Below are positions 1-9,586 of a stretch of 64,000 nt of DNA, one piece after another; the first letter of the stretch is position 1, and each line of letters opens with the position of its first letter. The stretch is from an uncultured SAR116 cluster alpha proteobacterium (lineage in GTDB: Bacteria > Pseudomonadota > Alphaproteobacteria > Puniceispirillales > Marisalimonadaceae). A program made the position numbers and the translations under genes. The notes beneath the pieces were generated by a model. It saw only the letters and a program-made list of their open reading frames with translations. It was not told where the DNA came from and made no database searches. The stretch covers positions 62,001 through 126,000 of the forward strand of contig CABZSR010000002.1 of NCBI GenBank assembly GCA_902528415.1, in the 5' to 3' direction.

Positions 1-1
1 A

Positions 2-1978
2 ACACATCAAGAAGCCATTTATGCGAGCAGTTTAGTTGAAATTGAACTGGAGTTTACAACTAAACCTATTCTTAATTTAGATGACGCTTATGAACAAAAA
101 TCTTTTTTAGAAGATCCAATGATTTTAGAAAAAGGCAACATAAAAAAAGATATGTCTAAATCAAATTATACGTTATCTGGTAATTTTGAAATTGGTGGAC
201 AAGATCACTTTTATTTAGAAACACATGTTGCCATAACTTTTCCTGGAGAGAATGACGAATACGTTGTCTGGTCAAGTACTCAGCATCCTACTGAGGTTCA
301 ACACGGTGTTGGAAAGGTGTTAAATATTCCATCAGCTAAAATTGATAGTAAAGTTAGAAGGTTAGGAGGTGGATTCGGCGGAAAAGAGAGCCAAGCAACT
401 ATTTTTGCAGCAATGTCTGCTTTGGGAGCCTATTTAACACAAAAACCTGTAAAGATACGTCTTAACAGACATATTGATATGACAGCTTCAGGAAAAAGAC
501 ATGACTTTAAAATATATTACACCGTAGGATTTACAGTTACTGGCAAGGTTCTGGCTTTGGATATAAAACTTTTAAGTAATGGTGGTAATGTTTTAGACCT
601 TTCGGGCCCTGTAATGACAAGAGCTTTAACTCATCTTGATAATTGTTACTTTATAAAATCACTAAAAGCTATTGGGTATGTGTGTAAAACCAATACAGTT
701 TCAAATACAGCCTTTAGAGGTTTTGGCGGTCCACAAGGAATGTTGACTATCGAAAATATACTTTATTCAGTTAGTCAATATTTACAAAAGCCAATAGATG
801 AAATTCGTAAAATCAATTATTATTCAAGATTAAATGGTTTTAAAACACCATATGGTCAAATTGTAAAAAACTTGAGGATTGATAGGATTTTAGATGAGGT
901 CTATAAGTTAAGTGATTATAAAAACAGACTTAGGCATATTAATAAGTTTAATTTAAATCAAAAAAATAATAATTTACCCTTCAGAAAGGGTATAGCCTTA
1001 ATGCCTGCAAAATTTGGTATTTCATTTAATAAACCATCATTAAATCAAGGAGGAGCGTTAGTCCATGTATACTCTGATGGATCAATTAGATTAAATCACG
1101 GTGGGACTGAGATGGGCCAAGGGTTATTCATTAAAGTTGCCCAAGTAGTTGCTGAATGTTTTAAGGTTCCTCTTGAACAAATTCACATTACTTCAACAAA
1201 TACTGCAGAAGTACCAAACACCTCAGCTACAGCAGCTTCTTCTGGTTCAGATTTAAATGGAATGGCTGCATGGAACGCATCAAATGTTATAAAAAAAAGA
1301 ATGATCGACCATGCTGCAAAATTATTTAAAAAAAATAAAAAAGATATTGTTCTTGGTGAAGGTAGAATTATTTGTGGTAACAGAAGTTTGTCTTTTTCTG
1401 AGTTAGCCTTTTCCTGTTGGGAAAATCGAATTTCTTTATCTTCTACAGGTTACTATAAAACTCCCAAAATTTCATGGGATCAAGGTAAGTTGAGGGGTCA
1501 TCCTTATTTTTATTTTACATGGGGAGCTGCAATTTCTGAGGCCTTATTAGATATAAATACCGGAGAGAGTAGAATACTAAGAGCTGATATTGTTCAAGAT
1601 TGTGGAAATTCTCTTAATGAAAATATTGATATCGGTCAAATTGAAGGAGGTTTTATTCAAGGTTTGGGGTGGTTGACATGTGAAGAATTATGTTTTTCCA
1701 AAGAAGGAAAATTACTTACAACTGGGCCGTCTACATATAAATTACCTGGGAGTAGAGATATTCCTCAAATCTTCAATGTTAAATTACTAGAAAAAGCAGA
1801 TAATGAAGAAAAAACCATCTTTAGATCAAAAGCTGTGGGTGAGCCACCTTTACTACTTGCAATTTCTCATTTTCTGGCGCTGAAAGAAGCAATCAGGGCT
1901 TCTTCAACAAATTCAAGACCTGAGCTTCTTAATTCTCCAGCTACTCCATCTGAAATTTTGAAAGTCTTAAAAGTTTAG
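2..1978 (+). CDS. xdhB: Xanthine dehydrogenase, molybdopterin-binding subunit (5' end outside window)
   Basis: The reading frame is open from base 2, so the gene begins before the window; the first internal ATG at 119 is not the start, because the preceding 39 codons already read as family sequence. XdhB carries the Mo cofactor site that oxidises hypoxanthine and xanthine to urate. Visible family motifs are RRLGGGFGGKE (about residue 120 of the fragment), TAFRGFGGPQGM, GGTEMGQG, TAASSGSD and, near the C-terminus, GEPPLLLA, which holds the catalytic Glu region. The 659 codons seen fit a protein of about 780 residues lacking its first 120 or so. It opens a purine-degradation cluster; the FAD/Fe-S subunit XdhA is expected just upstream but is not visible. 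A paralogous Mo-hydroxylase is possible, but the context favours xanthine dehydrogenase. Confidence 0.9.
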   Translation, partial: THQEAIYASSLVEIELEFTTKPILNLDDAYEQKSFLEDPMILEKGNIKKDMSKSNYTLSGNFEIGGQDHFYLETHVAITFPGENDEYVVWSSTQHPTEVQHGVGKVLNIPSAKIDSKVRRLGGGFGGKESQATIFAAMSALGAYLTQKPVKIRLNRHIDMTASGKRHDFKIYYTVGFTVTGKVLALDIKLLSNGGNVLDLSGPVMTRALTHLDNCYFIKSLKAIGYVCKTNTVSNTAFRGFGGPQGMLTIENILYSVSQYLQKPIDEIRKINYYSRLNGFKTPYGQIVKNLRIDRILDEVYKLSDYKNRLRHINKFNLNQKNNNLPFRKGIALMPAKFGISFNKPSLNQGGALVHVYSDGSIRLNHGGTEMGQGLFIKVAQVVAECFKVPLEQIHITSTNTAEVPNTSATAASSGSDLNGMAAWNASNVIKKRMIDHAAKLFKKNKKDIVLGEGRIICGNRSLSFSELAFSCWENRISLSSTGYYKTPKISWDQGKLRGHPYFYFTWGAAISEALLDINTGESRILRADIVQDCGNSLNENIDIGQIEGGFIQGLGWLTCEELCFSKEGKLLTTGPSTYKLPGSRDIPQIFNVKLLEKADNEEKTIFRSKAVGEPPLLLAISHFLALKEAIRASSTNSRPELLNSPATPSEILKVLKV

Positions 1979-2116
1979 TTATCAACAACATCTTCTCTAA
2001 CAACTGCTTCTTTTGGAATTCGTGAAAACTTTACTCTTCATCTCTACTATAATTATACATTTAAAAGTTTGATAAATATTGTTACATTACAACACAAAAA
2101 ATTTTCGAGCTTTAGT

Positions 2117-3475
2117 ATGAAAATAGCAAATTTATTAATTAAAAATGCTCAAATAATTGCAACAATGGATGATGAAAGAAAAGAAATATCTAACAAATCT
2201 ATTTATTGTGAAAATGGCAAAATTATTGACATCGGGGATCTTGAAAATTTTAATTATAACCCTGGATTAATTATTGATGCACATGAAATGGTTGTTATAC
2301 CTGGTTTGGTAAATACTCATCATCATTTATTTCAAAATTTGACACGCTGTTATCCTGGCTCCCAAAATGAGTCATTATTTGGATGGCTTACTAATTTATA
2401 TCCTATTTGGAGTAAAATATTACCCTCTGATATTTATATTTCAACTTTAATTGGATTATCTGAAATGGTTATTAGTGGGTGTACTACTTCTAGTGATCAT
2501 TTATACCTCTTTCCAAATGGATCAAAGCTTGAAAATCAGATTGAAGCAGCAAGTGAGGTTGGTTGTAGATTTCACGCCACTAGAGGCTCAATGAGCATAG
2601 GTGTTAGTAAGGGAGGACTTCCGCCAGACACACTTACTGAAAACGAAAACTCAATTATAAAAGATTGCCAAAGGGTTATTGAAAATTTTCATGATTCTTC
2701 TGAATTTTCAATGTTAAAAATTGCTTTAGCACCATGTTCTCCATTTAGCGTTAGTCAAGATTTGATGAAGGAAACTGCTAAGTTAGCTAGAAATTACTCA
2801 GTTAGTATGCATACTCATTTAGCAGAAAATAACGAAGATATTGTTTATACCAAACAAAATTTTGGTATGACACCAGGTGAGTATATTGAAGACTTAGGGT
2901 GGGTTGGAGATGATGTTTGGCATGCTCATTGTGTAAAATTAAATGAAGATGAAATTGAATTATTTTCTAGAACAGGTACTGGTATTGCTCATTGTCCTTG
3001 TTCAAACATGAGGTTAGCAAGTGGGATAGCTCCTTTGAGAACGTGGATAGATAAAGGTGTGAAAGTAGGGTTAGGTGTAGACGGTTCAAGTTCAAATGAT
3101 AGTGGATATCTTTTAAATGAAGCTCGCCAAGCAATGTTGTTACAGAGAGTAAACTTAGGTGCTAATAAATTTTCACCAAGAGAAGCATTATTTACTGCAA
3201 CAAAGGGTGGTGCAGAAGTATTAAATAGAAATGACATTGGTCAGATTTCTATTGGTAAAGCTGCAGATTTTGCAATATATGATTTGAATAAAATTGCTAT
3301 GTCTGGAGCTTGGAGTGATCCACTGGCAGCGTTGGTATTATGTACCCCTTTGGAAACAGCGTACACAATTTGTAATGGAAATATAATTTCTCAAAAAGGT
3401 CATTTAAATAATTTTGATCTTAATTTATCTGTAGAAAAACATAAGGTTGCGTCAAAAAGATTGCTGGATTTATAG
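2117..3475 (+). CDS. 8-oxoguanine deaminase-like amidohydrolase
   Basis: Amidohydrolase-superfamily deaminase of about 452 residues. The metal ligands are visible: NTHHHLF (HxH, about residue 70), MHTHLAE, HAHCVKL and GLGVDGSSSNDSG (catalytic Asp). The NTHHHLFQNLTR and DGSSSNDSG wording is that of 8-oxoguanine deaminases and the AtzB/hydroxydechloroatrazine group rather than classical guanine deaminase. 8-Oxoguanine deaminase yields urate directly, which fits a urate-degrading neighbourhood. The frame extends upstream to a TTG at 2069, but the ATG at 2117 places the family's N-terminus correctly and is preferred. The gene lies 138 bases after xdhB and converges on allA with a 6-base overlap. 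Substrate is inferred from motif and context; guanine or a methylated purine cannot be excluded. Confidence 0.8.
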   Translation: MKIANLLIKNAQIIATMDDERKEISNKSIYCENGKIIDIGDLENFNYNPGLIIDAHEMVVIPGLVNTHHHLFQNLTRCYPGSQNESLFGWLTNLYPIWSKILPSDIYISTLIGLSEMVISGCTTSSDHLYLFPNGSKLENQIEAASEVGCRFHATRGSMSIGVSKGGLPPDTLTENENSIIKDCQRVIENFHDSSEFSMLKIALAPCSPFSVSQDLMKETAKLARNYSVSMHTHLAENNEDIVYTKQNFGMTPGEYIEDLGWVGDDVWHAHCVKLNEDEIELFSRTGTGIAHCPCSNMRLASGIAPLRTWIDKGVKVGLGVDGSSSNDSGYLLNEARQAMLLQRVNLGANKFSPREALFTATKGGAEVLNRNDIGQISIGKAADFAIYDLNKIAMSGAWSDPLAALVLCTPLETAYTICNGNIISQKGHLNNFDLNLSVEKHKVASKRLLDL

Positions 3476-3982
3476 AGTTATGTATCTAGTTTCATTATCT
3501 GTGAAATGATATTCTTTTAAATTAATAGAAGAATCTTCTTGATCATTTATTCTATCAATCACCCAAAAATCTTGTTTCTCATTAACTAAAAGAGGGTGGT
3601 GCCAAACATTTTTATTGTATGTAACACCAATATCTCCGTTAACATGGAAACATCTTAAAGTATCTAAATTTGGTAATTCATTTATTTCCTCACTAACAAC
3701 TATTAACCAATCATAATCTTGAATTGGAAGAAAACTTTGTGAGGCAACAGGATGTTTTTCCATAATCTTTATTTCTATAGGAAGTTCTCTTGGTAAACCA
3801 GAAAAGATAGAAATACCTGAATTTCCATCTTTACTTTCTAAATCTAACTTTGAAATGTTATGATATCTAGTAGTAGTTCCTTGATTGATAGAACGCAATT
3901 TTGATGCATTTTTCTTTTCTAAAACATTCCCAAATCTAGAAAAAATATCAGAATCTAATTTTTCAATTGGAATATTATTCAT
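3470..3982 (-). CDS. allA: Ureidoglycolate lyase
   Basis: Cupin-fold enzyme of 170 residues that splits ureidoglycolate into glyoxylate and urea, the last step of allantoate use after allantoicase. The family signature is GDIGVTYNKNVWHHPLL around residues 115-131, where the His pair belongs to the active-site region, and the length matches AllA. It is the distal gene of a minus-strand operon uraH-puuD-hydantoinase-alc-allA and follows alc by one base, so the two are almost certainly co-translated. Pairing with allantoicase argues for the lyase rather than an unrelated cupin. Confidence 0.88.
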   Translation of the reverse strand: MNNIPIEKLDSDIFSRFGNVLEKKNASKLRSINQGTTTRYHNISKLDLESKDGNSGISIFSGLPRELPIEIKIMEKHPVASQSFLPIQDYDWLIVVSEEINELPNLDTLRCFHVNGDIGVTYNKNVWHHPLLVNEKQDFWVIDRINDQEDSSINLKEYHFTDNETRYITL

Positions 3983-3983
3983 T

Positions 3984-4976
3984 TTATAATTTTATACCAA
4001 AAATTCTTAATCTTGATACTCCTCCGTCGGGATAAATATTTAATCTGACATGAGTTATACCTTTAATTGACGTATCATTAACTTCGTAATTATGTATATT
4101 GTCTGCTTGAAGTTTTGATTTATCCAAGATGTATTTCCAGTTATGTGAGTCATTAATCACTTCTTCTAAACCTTTGTTTTTGTCAAAGTTTGAGACTTGC
4201 ACTGATGCTTGATCTGGATAATTTCCTTTAAAATGAGCAGTATCTATTTCAATTTTTTTTATCAGACCCTTGGTTGCTAATTTAATTATAATCCAGTCAT
4301 TACCAGGTTCTCTTCTCCTTCTAGTTTCCCATCCATCACCCATTGTTTTTCCTCTTCCATGAGATAGAAGAGCAGATACGTCACCATAATGAGCATTATT
4401 ATAAGCAACAATAGAACCACCTAATTTTAAAGATGATAATTCAATTAGATCATTTTTATTATCATAATTCTCCCAATTAAGTTTTACTTCACCAAATAAT
4501 CTTAATCTTGCAACTCCTCCATCAGGAAAAATTTGTAATTTTATGAAATTAACTTTTGTTTTTGATTCAATTTTAAATTTATTACCGGAATCACCTTTTA
4601 AAGATGTTTTAGAGAGCATTTTAATCCAGTCTGAGTCTTTGCTAGGTTTTTGATCACTATATAGACCTTCAATTGAAGCAAAAGGAGGAAAATTTCCGGT
4701 AAAAAAACTTGTATCAATATCTATCTCAGTAATAATTCCTGGAGATCCTAATTTTATTATAGCCCAATCATTGCCACCATCTCTTCTTCTTTTACTCTCC
4801 CATCCATCCATCCACTTTCCATGCTCATCATATTTATCTTCAATGAAGACTGGCTCTTTGTCATCTAGCATACGGGAAACTTCACCGAAAAAATCATCAG
4901 AAACTTCAATTATTTTTGTACCAATTTTTGGAGAAGCTAGATTAGTTAAATTTTGATTTATATCGTTAGTGCTCAT
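3984..4976 (-). CDS. alc: Allantoicase
   Basis: Hydrolyses allantoate to ureidoglycolate and urea. The protein (330 residues, normal for the family) shows the expected internal duplication: two allantoicase repeats, each with a W-E-x-[KR]-R-R-R motif (GWESKRRRDGGNDWAIIKLG near residue 60 and GWETRRRREPGNDWIIIKLA near residue 215) and each ending in a PDGGV(A/S)RLR(L/I)FG motif. It lies between the hydantoinase-like gene and allA in the same operon. Production of ureidoglycolate is matched by AllA immediately downstream, so together they convert allantoate to glyoxylate and two urea. Confidence 0.93.
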   Translation of the reverse strand: MSTNDINQNLTNLASPKIGTKIIEVSDDFFGEVSRMLDDKEPVFIEDKYDEHGKWMDGWESKRRRDGGNDWAIIKLGSPGIITEIDIDTSFFTGNFPPFASIEGLYSDQKPSKDSDWIKMLSKTSLKGDSGNKFKIESKTKVNFIKLQIFPDGGVARLRLFGEVKLNWENYDNKNDLIELSSLKLGGSIVAYNNAHYGDVSALLSHGRGKTMGDGWETRRRREPGNDWIIIKLATKGLIKKIEIDTAHFKGNYPDQASVQVSNFDKNKGLEEVINDSHNWKYILDKSKLQADNIHNYEVNDTSIKGITHVRLNIYPDGGVSRLRIFGIKL

Positions 4977-4991
4977 TTTTTTCCTATTTAT

Positions 4992-6398
4992 TTAAAGCAT
5001 ACAAAAATCTCTAGAAATATATTTTCCTAAATTTTTGTTAACTATGAATTCATTCTGATCGTAAATTTTATTACCTCTTAACCAAGTTTGTATTGGCCAT
5101 CCAGTAATATCTAAACCTTCATAAGGCGTATAATCAGAGCCATGGCTTAGATTAATTTGTTGAATTGTATCTTTTTTATTAGGATCCCAAATTGTTATAT
5201 CAGCATCAGATCCAACTTTAATTGATCCTTTTTGAGGATAAAGTCCATACATTTTGGCAGGATTAGTAGAAGTTAGCTCTACAAACCTTTCCAAGCTGAT
5301 TCTATTTTTGCTTACTCCTTCAGAAAACAAAATTGGCAATCTTGTTTCCACTCCTGGGATACCATTTGGGACCCATTTAAATGATGTTCTTGCTCCAGGC
5401 CTGTCTTTACCCTTACTATCTTTAAAACGGAATGGGCAGTGATCTGATGAAAAGATATCAAAAGTTCCATCGATTAATCCATCCCAAATAGCCTGTTGAC
5501 TTTCCAAATCTCTTGGCGGAGGTGAGCATACGTATTTTGCTCCCTCAAAATCCATATTTAATCCCTTCATATCATTTTCAGTTAAACAAATATATTGAGG
5601 GCAAGTTTCAGAAAAAATTTTAATTCCTTTATCTTTTGCCCATTTAATTTGAGATAGTGCCTCCTCTCCCGAAACATGAACAATTACAATTGGAATATCA
5701 ACTATTTGGGCATGACTTATGGCTCTGTGCGTTGCTTCTCTTTCCACGATCTGAGGCCTAGATAAACCATGATAATAAGGGGCTAATTTTCCTTCATCTT
5801 CTAATTTTTTTGTTAAAAATCTAATAGCATCATATCCTTCAGCATGGACCATAACTAACGTTTTCTCATTTTTAGCAACTTCGAAAACTTTCAAGAGTTC
5901 TTCATCATTTAAAACCAGATTGTCATATGTCATAAATACTTTGAAAGAGGTATAACCATCTCTAGCTAGTGCAGGGAGTTCTTGTCCTAAAACTTGTGGT
6001 GAGGGGTCACTTATAATTAAGTGAAATGAAGTATCTACAAACAAATTGCCATTAGCCTTTTTATGATAACTTTCTACACATTCTCTGAGGGATTGTCCTT
6101 TTTCTTGCATTGCAAAAGGTAAAACTGTGGTATTACCTCCAGCCGCGGCAGATTTTGTAGCGCTTTGAAAGTTGTCAGCCATTTCAACGTCTGGTCCTGA
6201 TGGTTGATCTATGTGGACATGGGCATCTATACCGCCAGGCAGAACTAATAGGTTAGAAACATCCTCTACAATTTTTGCGTCAGCATTAATCTCGCCTATT
6301 TCACGAATTTTTCCGTCAGCAACGGCAATGTCGCAGTCTTCTACACCATTTTCAGTTACTGTTTTTCCATTTTTAAAAATTATGTCAAAGTTTTTCAT
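4992..6398 (-). CDS. Dihydropyrimidinase/hydantoinase family cyclic amidohydrolase, candidate allantoinase
   Basis: Binuclear-metal amidohydrolase of 468 residues. Visible ligands are DAHVHID (HxH, near residue 60), SFKVFMTYD (carboxylated Lys), HAEGYDAI, VHVSG and SSDHCPF (Asp). The sequence is of the dihydropyrimidinase/D-hydantoinase type, including GNTTVLPFA and CPQYICLTE, rather than of classical AllB. Its position directly before alc and allA suggests that it opens the hydantoin ring of allantoin, but a dihydropyrimidine or another hydantoin is also possible. A second, unrelated allantoinase candidate (PuuE-like, 10337-11239) is encoded nearby, so the division of labour is unclear. Confidence 0.8.
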   Translation of the reverse strand: MKNFDIIFKNGKTVTENGVEDCDIAVADGKIREIGEINADAKIVEDVSNLLVLPGGIDAHVHIDQPSGPDVEMADNFQSATKSAAAGGNTTVLPFAMQEKGQSLRECVESYHKKANGNLFVDTSFHLIISDPSPQVLGQELPALARDGYTSFKVFMTYDNLVLNDEELLKVFEVAKNEKTLVMVHAEGYDAIRFLTKKLEDEGKLAPYYHGLSRPQIVEREATHRAISHAQIVDIPIVIVHVSGEEALSQIKWAKDKGIKIFSETCPQYICLTENDMKGLNMDFEGAKYVCSPPPRDLESQQAIWDGLIDGTFDIFSSDHCPFRFKDSKGKDRPGARTSFKWVPNGIPGVETRLPILFSEGVSKNRISLERFVELTSTNPAKMYGLYPQKGSIKVGSDADITIWDPNKKDTIQQINLSHGSDYTPYEGLDITGWPIQTWLRGNKIYDQNEFIVNKNLGKYISRDFCML

Positions 6399-6415
6399 GA
6401 ACTATACTCCAATGA

Positions 6416-7639
6416 CTATTTATTTTTCAGATTATGAACACTCATATAAAGTTGATTAATCAAACTTCTTTCATTTTCTTTAAGAAAAGAAATATTTCCG
6501 GGTGGCATGGCATACGATAGCACAGACTGTTTATATATATTATCAATATTGTTTATTATATCTGTAGGTGTTTCTAAATTGACTAATTTTGGAGCATTTT
6601 TCATTTTTTCCCATAAAGGCTCTTTTGCATGACACATCGAACATTTAGATACAATTATCTCTTGAGCACTTACCAAAGTTTTTTCTGGGATTAGTTCGAT
6701 CAAAGTAGCTGTGTTTTTTACGTTATTTAGTTTTGGTTTACCCAAGTCTGAAATATAAAAAATTATTGATCCTAGAATTATTATTGGAACACATACCCAA
6801 TAAGGTGGTTTGGCTCCAGTATGTTTAATATTGAAAAAATGTCTAATGAGCGCTCCAATTATTAAAATAATTGAAATGATTATCCAAGAATATTTTGTAG
6901 CATAAATTAAAGGATAATGATTTGAAATCATTATAAAAATCACTGGCAATGTTAAGTAATTGTTATGAAGAGATCGTTGTTTAGCAATAGCACCATGAAT
7001 TGGGTTAGGGGTCTCATTTGCAAGCAAACTAGCTACAACTTTTTTTTGACCAGGAATTATGATCATAAGAACATTAGCAACCATTATAGTACCTAAAACT
7101 GTACCTATCTGCATAAATGCTCCTCTATAACTAAATATTTCAGAATAAGCCCACGACATGACAGTGATTAAAATAAATATAGAGCTGATTAATACATAGA
7201 CATTTGTTTTTAATGACAATCTGCACACAAAATCATAAATTACCCAACCAAAGACGACACCTAGTAATGAAATCATTACAGCTTCATATTTTTCTAAATC
7301 ATATTTGACAATATCAATCATGTATAATTCAGCACCTGCGTAATATATAAGAGCTAACAAAGCAAAACCTGAAACCCAAGTTGCATAGGCTTCCCATTTA
7401 AACCAGGTTAATTCTGAAGGCATTTTTGACGGTGCAACAAGATATTTAACTAAGTGATAAAATCCACCTCCATGAACTTGCCAAGCTTCTCCATGAGATT
7501 TATCTGGAAGATTCTTATTTTGTTTTAAACTTAAATCTAAAGCAATAAAATAAAAGCTTGAGCCAATCCATGCAATACTTGCAATGACATGGAACCATCT
7601 CAAAATTAGTTCAGTCCATTCTTCCAATAAAAATATCAA
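6416..7639 (-). CDS. puuD: Membrane urate hydroxylase with C-terminal cytochrome c domain
   Basis: PuuD oxidises urate to 5-hydroxyisourate and passes electrons to the respiratory chain instead of oxygen. The N-terminal part has about eight hydrophobic helices beginning with the typical RWFHVIASIAWIGSSFYFI segment. The C-terminal soluble part has a haem-binding CSMCH motif (about residue 335 from the chosen start) and a later MPP that can supply the axial Met. The frame is open to an ATG at 7696, but that would overlap uraH by 53 bases. I prefer the TTG at 7639, which follows a GAGGGAG ribosome-binding site and begins four bases after the uraH stop codon. Neighbours uraH and uraD complete the urate-to-allantoin pathway. 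Confidence 0.9.
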   Translation of the reverse strand: MIFLLEEWTELILRWFHVIASIAWIGSSFYFIALDLSLKQNKNLPDKSHGEAWQVHGGGFYHLVKYLVAPSKMPSELTWFKWEAYATWVSGFALLALIYYAGAELYMIDIVKYDLEKYEAVMISLLGVVFGWVIYDFVCRLSLKTNVYVLISSIFILITVMSWAYSEIFSYRGAFMQIGTVLGTIMVANVLMIIIPGQKKVVASLLANETPNPIHGAIAKQRSLHNNYLTLPVIFIMISNHYPLIYATKYSWIIISIILIIGALIRHFFNIKHTGAKPPYWVCVPIIILGSIIFYISDLGKPKLNNVKNTATLIELIPEKTLVSAQEIIVSKCSMCHAKEPLWEKMKNAPKLVNLETPTDIINNIDNIYKQSVLSYAMPPGNISFLKENERSLINQLYMSVHNLKNK

Positions 7640-7643
7640 AAAA

Positions 7644-7994
7644 TTAGCTCCCTCTATAAGTACTATAGCCAAAAGGAGATAGTAATAGTGGTACATGGTA
7701 ATGTTCAGATTTATTATTTACAAAAAATCTAATGGGTATTTTGTCAAGAAAAACATGTTTAAGGTAACTATTTTGTTTTTTCAGATAATCACCAGCAAAA
7801 AATAATAATTCGTAATGACTTTCCTCTAAGCTTTCAGCAGATAACAATGGTTCGTCAATTCTACCATCCTCATTAGTCAAAACAGTTTTGATCAAAATTT
7901 TCTCAATATCCAATATTTTGTACAATTCAATTTTTAATTCTACTGCCGGTTTACCCTTGCTAGTATCTAAAACATGAGTTGAAAGACCCGCCAT
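7644..7994 (-). CDS. uraH: 5-Hydroxyisourate hydrolase (HIUase, transthyretin-like)
   Basis: Protein of 116 residues that hydrolyses 5-hydroxyisourate, the unstable product of PuuD, to OHCU. Family marks are the N-terminal STHVLDTSKGKPA segment with its active-site His, and the diagnostic C-terminal tetrapeptide YRGS. There is no signal peptide, so it is cytoplasmic. It is the first gene of the minus-strand operon and is divergent from uraD, leaving only a short shared promoter region. Its last codons overlap the ribosome-binding site used by puuD, which suggests translational coupling. Confidence 0.95.
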   Translation of the reverse strand: MAGLSTHVLDTSKGKPAVELKIELYKILDIEKILIKTVLTNEDGRIDEPLLSAESLEESHYELLFFAGDYLKKQNSYLKHVFLDKIPIRFFVNNKSEHYHVPLLLSPFGYSTYRGS

Positions 7995-8062
7995 ATTTTT
8001 CTCTATTTAAATTTGTATAAAGTATGCTTAAATTCACTGACATAATAATGTCAGGTAAAATA

Positions 8063-8584
8063 ATGTACAATAAAACTTTCAAATTTCTTTTTAAAAAAAT
8101 GGAAAGAGAAGAAATAATAGATCTACTAAAAAGTGTTTATGAGCATTCTAAATGGGTACCAGAAAGATTGTTAAATGAGAATATTAGTGAGTTTCAAACC
8201 AAAGAAGAATTAAAATTGATGATGAAAAAAATAGTTGATGATTCTTCAGAAACAGAGAAATTAACTTTGATTAATGCTCATCCTGAACTTGGAAAAAAAC
8301 TTCAAAAAAAAGAAAAATTAACAAAGTTTTCGGAAGATGAACAAAAGTCTGCTGGTTTAGATCAATGCTCTGATGAAGAATTTAAAATTTTAACTAATCT
8401 CAACAATGAATATAGATTAAAATTTAAATTTCCATTTATAATTGCAGTGAAAGGTTTAAATAAAAATCAGATCATAGATAATATGCAAAAGAGGGTTAAG
8501 AACAGTAAAATTAAAGAATTTGAAACTGCTATCAGTGAAATTCACAAAATTGCTGAACTAAGAATTAAAGATTTGACTTATTAA
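8063..8584 (+). CDS. uraD: OHCU decarboxylase
   Basis: Decarboxylates 2-oxo-4-hydroxy-4-carboxy-5-ureidoimidazoline to S-allantoin, the third step of uricolysis. Motifs are YEHSKWVPER near the N-terminus and LINAHPELG in the middle, with the catalytic His in the latter, followed by the family's NNEYRLKFKFPFIIAVKG stretch. The frame is open from an ATG at 8024, which would leave just 29 bases to the divergent uraH. The ATG at 8063, preceded by AGG, gives 173 residues (the family norm) and room for promoters; the ATG at 8099 would be slightly short. The protein is unusually Lys-rich, in keeping with the AT-rich genome. Confidence 0.92.
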   Translation: MYNKTFKFLFKKMEREEIIDLLKSVYEHSKWVPERLLNENISEFQTKEELKLMMKKIVDDSSETEKLTLINAHPELGKKLQKKEKLTKFSEDEQKSAGLDQCSDEEFKILTNLNNEYRLKFKFPFIIAVKGLNKNQIIDNMQKRVKNSKIKEFETAISEIHKIAELRIKDLTY

Positions 8585-8628
8585 GTAGCTAATTTAATTT
8601 TTATTCCAGATAAATTTTAGGAAGGTAA

Positions 8629-9582
8629 ATGACAAAAGAGTTTAAAGATATGAAAGGTGTTATTGCCATTGCAACAACACCTTTTAACAATGAAAACTTA
8701 ATTGATTTTGAATCAGTCGATAGACTTTCAAATTATTACATAGAAAGTAAAGTTTCAGGGGTTACAATCCTTGGGGTTATGGGAGAGGCTCACAAGCTGA
8801 ATATTGAAGAACAAAAAACATTAATAAAAAGATACGTAAATAACTTAATTAATAGTGTTCCAGTAATTGTAGGGGTTTCTAATGCTGGTCTTGATAACTT
8901 AGAATTACTATCAAAATTTTCAATGGATTCTGGGGCCTCTGGAGTTATGGTATCTGGTAATAATGGTCTAAAAAATGACGATCAAATCAAATCATATTTC
9001 AATCAAGTTGTAGATCGCACTAAAGATATTCCAATTTGTTTGCAGGATTATCCACCCACAACTAATGTTTACTTTTCTGAAAGTGTTATAAATACTATAA
9101 TGGAAAACCATCCTTCAATTGAAATGTTTAAGCATGAAGACTGCCCAGGACATAATAAATTATCAAGACTTATTAAATATAGAGACAATCATTTAAACAG
9201 AAAATATAGCATCTTTGTAGGGAATGGAGGCTTATATGTTCCCCAAGAACTCGAGAGAGGCGCTGACGGAATTATGACGGGTTTTGCATTCACTGAAATG
9301 TTGGTGAATTTACATAATTTATTTTCTAATCATGATAAAGAAAAAGCAGAAGACTTATTTGATATATATTTACCACTTATAAGGCATGAACAGCAATTTG
9401 GAATAGGTTTAGCCTTAAGAAAATTTGTCTTACAACAGAGAGGTATTATTAAATCGTTAAATGTGAGATCTCCTGGGCCTGTTCTTACAGAAGACGATAT
9501 TAAGGAAATGAATTATTTATTAAAAAGATTACACTTAAAATTAACTGAAAAAGGTCTTACAATTCCAAAAGGAATTAATTAG
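8629..9582 (+). CDS. DapA/NanA-family class I aldolase or dehydratase
   Basis: Schiff-base lyase of 317 residues in the dihydrodipicolinate synthase/N-acetylneuraminate lyase family. The catalytic Tyr lies in LQDYPPTT (about residue 140) and the Schiff-base Lys in EMFKHEDCPG (about residue 168); the phosphate-loop equivalent reads GVMGE. The family is highly diverse, so the substrate cannot be read from sequence. It is unlikely to be the lysine-biosynthetic DapA, because it heads a catabolic operon and is followed after four bases by a racemase-like gene, then a PuuE-like deacetylase, a TRAP transporter and HyuAB. A role in cleaving a keto-acid product of ureide breakdown is an inference. Confidence 0.8.
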   Translation: MTKEFKDMKGVIAIATTPFNNENLIDFESVDRLSNYYIESKVSGVTILGVMGEAHKLNIEEQKTLIKRYVNNLINSVPVIVGVSNAGLDNLELLSKFSMDSGASGVMVSGNNGLKNDDQIKSYFNQVVDRTKDIPICLQDYPPTTNVYFSESVINTIMENHPSIEMFKHEDCPGHNKLSRLIKYRDNHLNRKYSIFVGNGGLYVPQELERGADGIMTGFAFTEMLVNLHNLFSNHDKEKAEDLFDIYLPLIRHEQQFGIGLALRKFVLQQRGIIKSLNVRSPGPVLTEDDIKEMNYLLKRLHLKLTEKGLTIPKGIN

Positions 9583-9586
9583 TGGC

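Noticed and set aside
119-1978. ATG at 119 as the start of the xanthine dehydrogenase gene
   Set aside because: The frame is open back to base 2 and the upstream codons read as family sequence, so the gene is cut by the window edge.
2989-3237. Opposite-strand frame within the 8-oxoguanine deaminase-like gene
   Set aside because: It lies fully inside a gene with clear catalytic motifs and has no recognisable domain; such antisense frames are by-products of codon bias.
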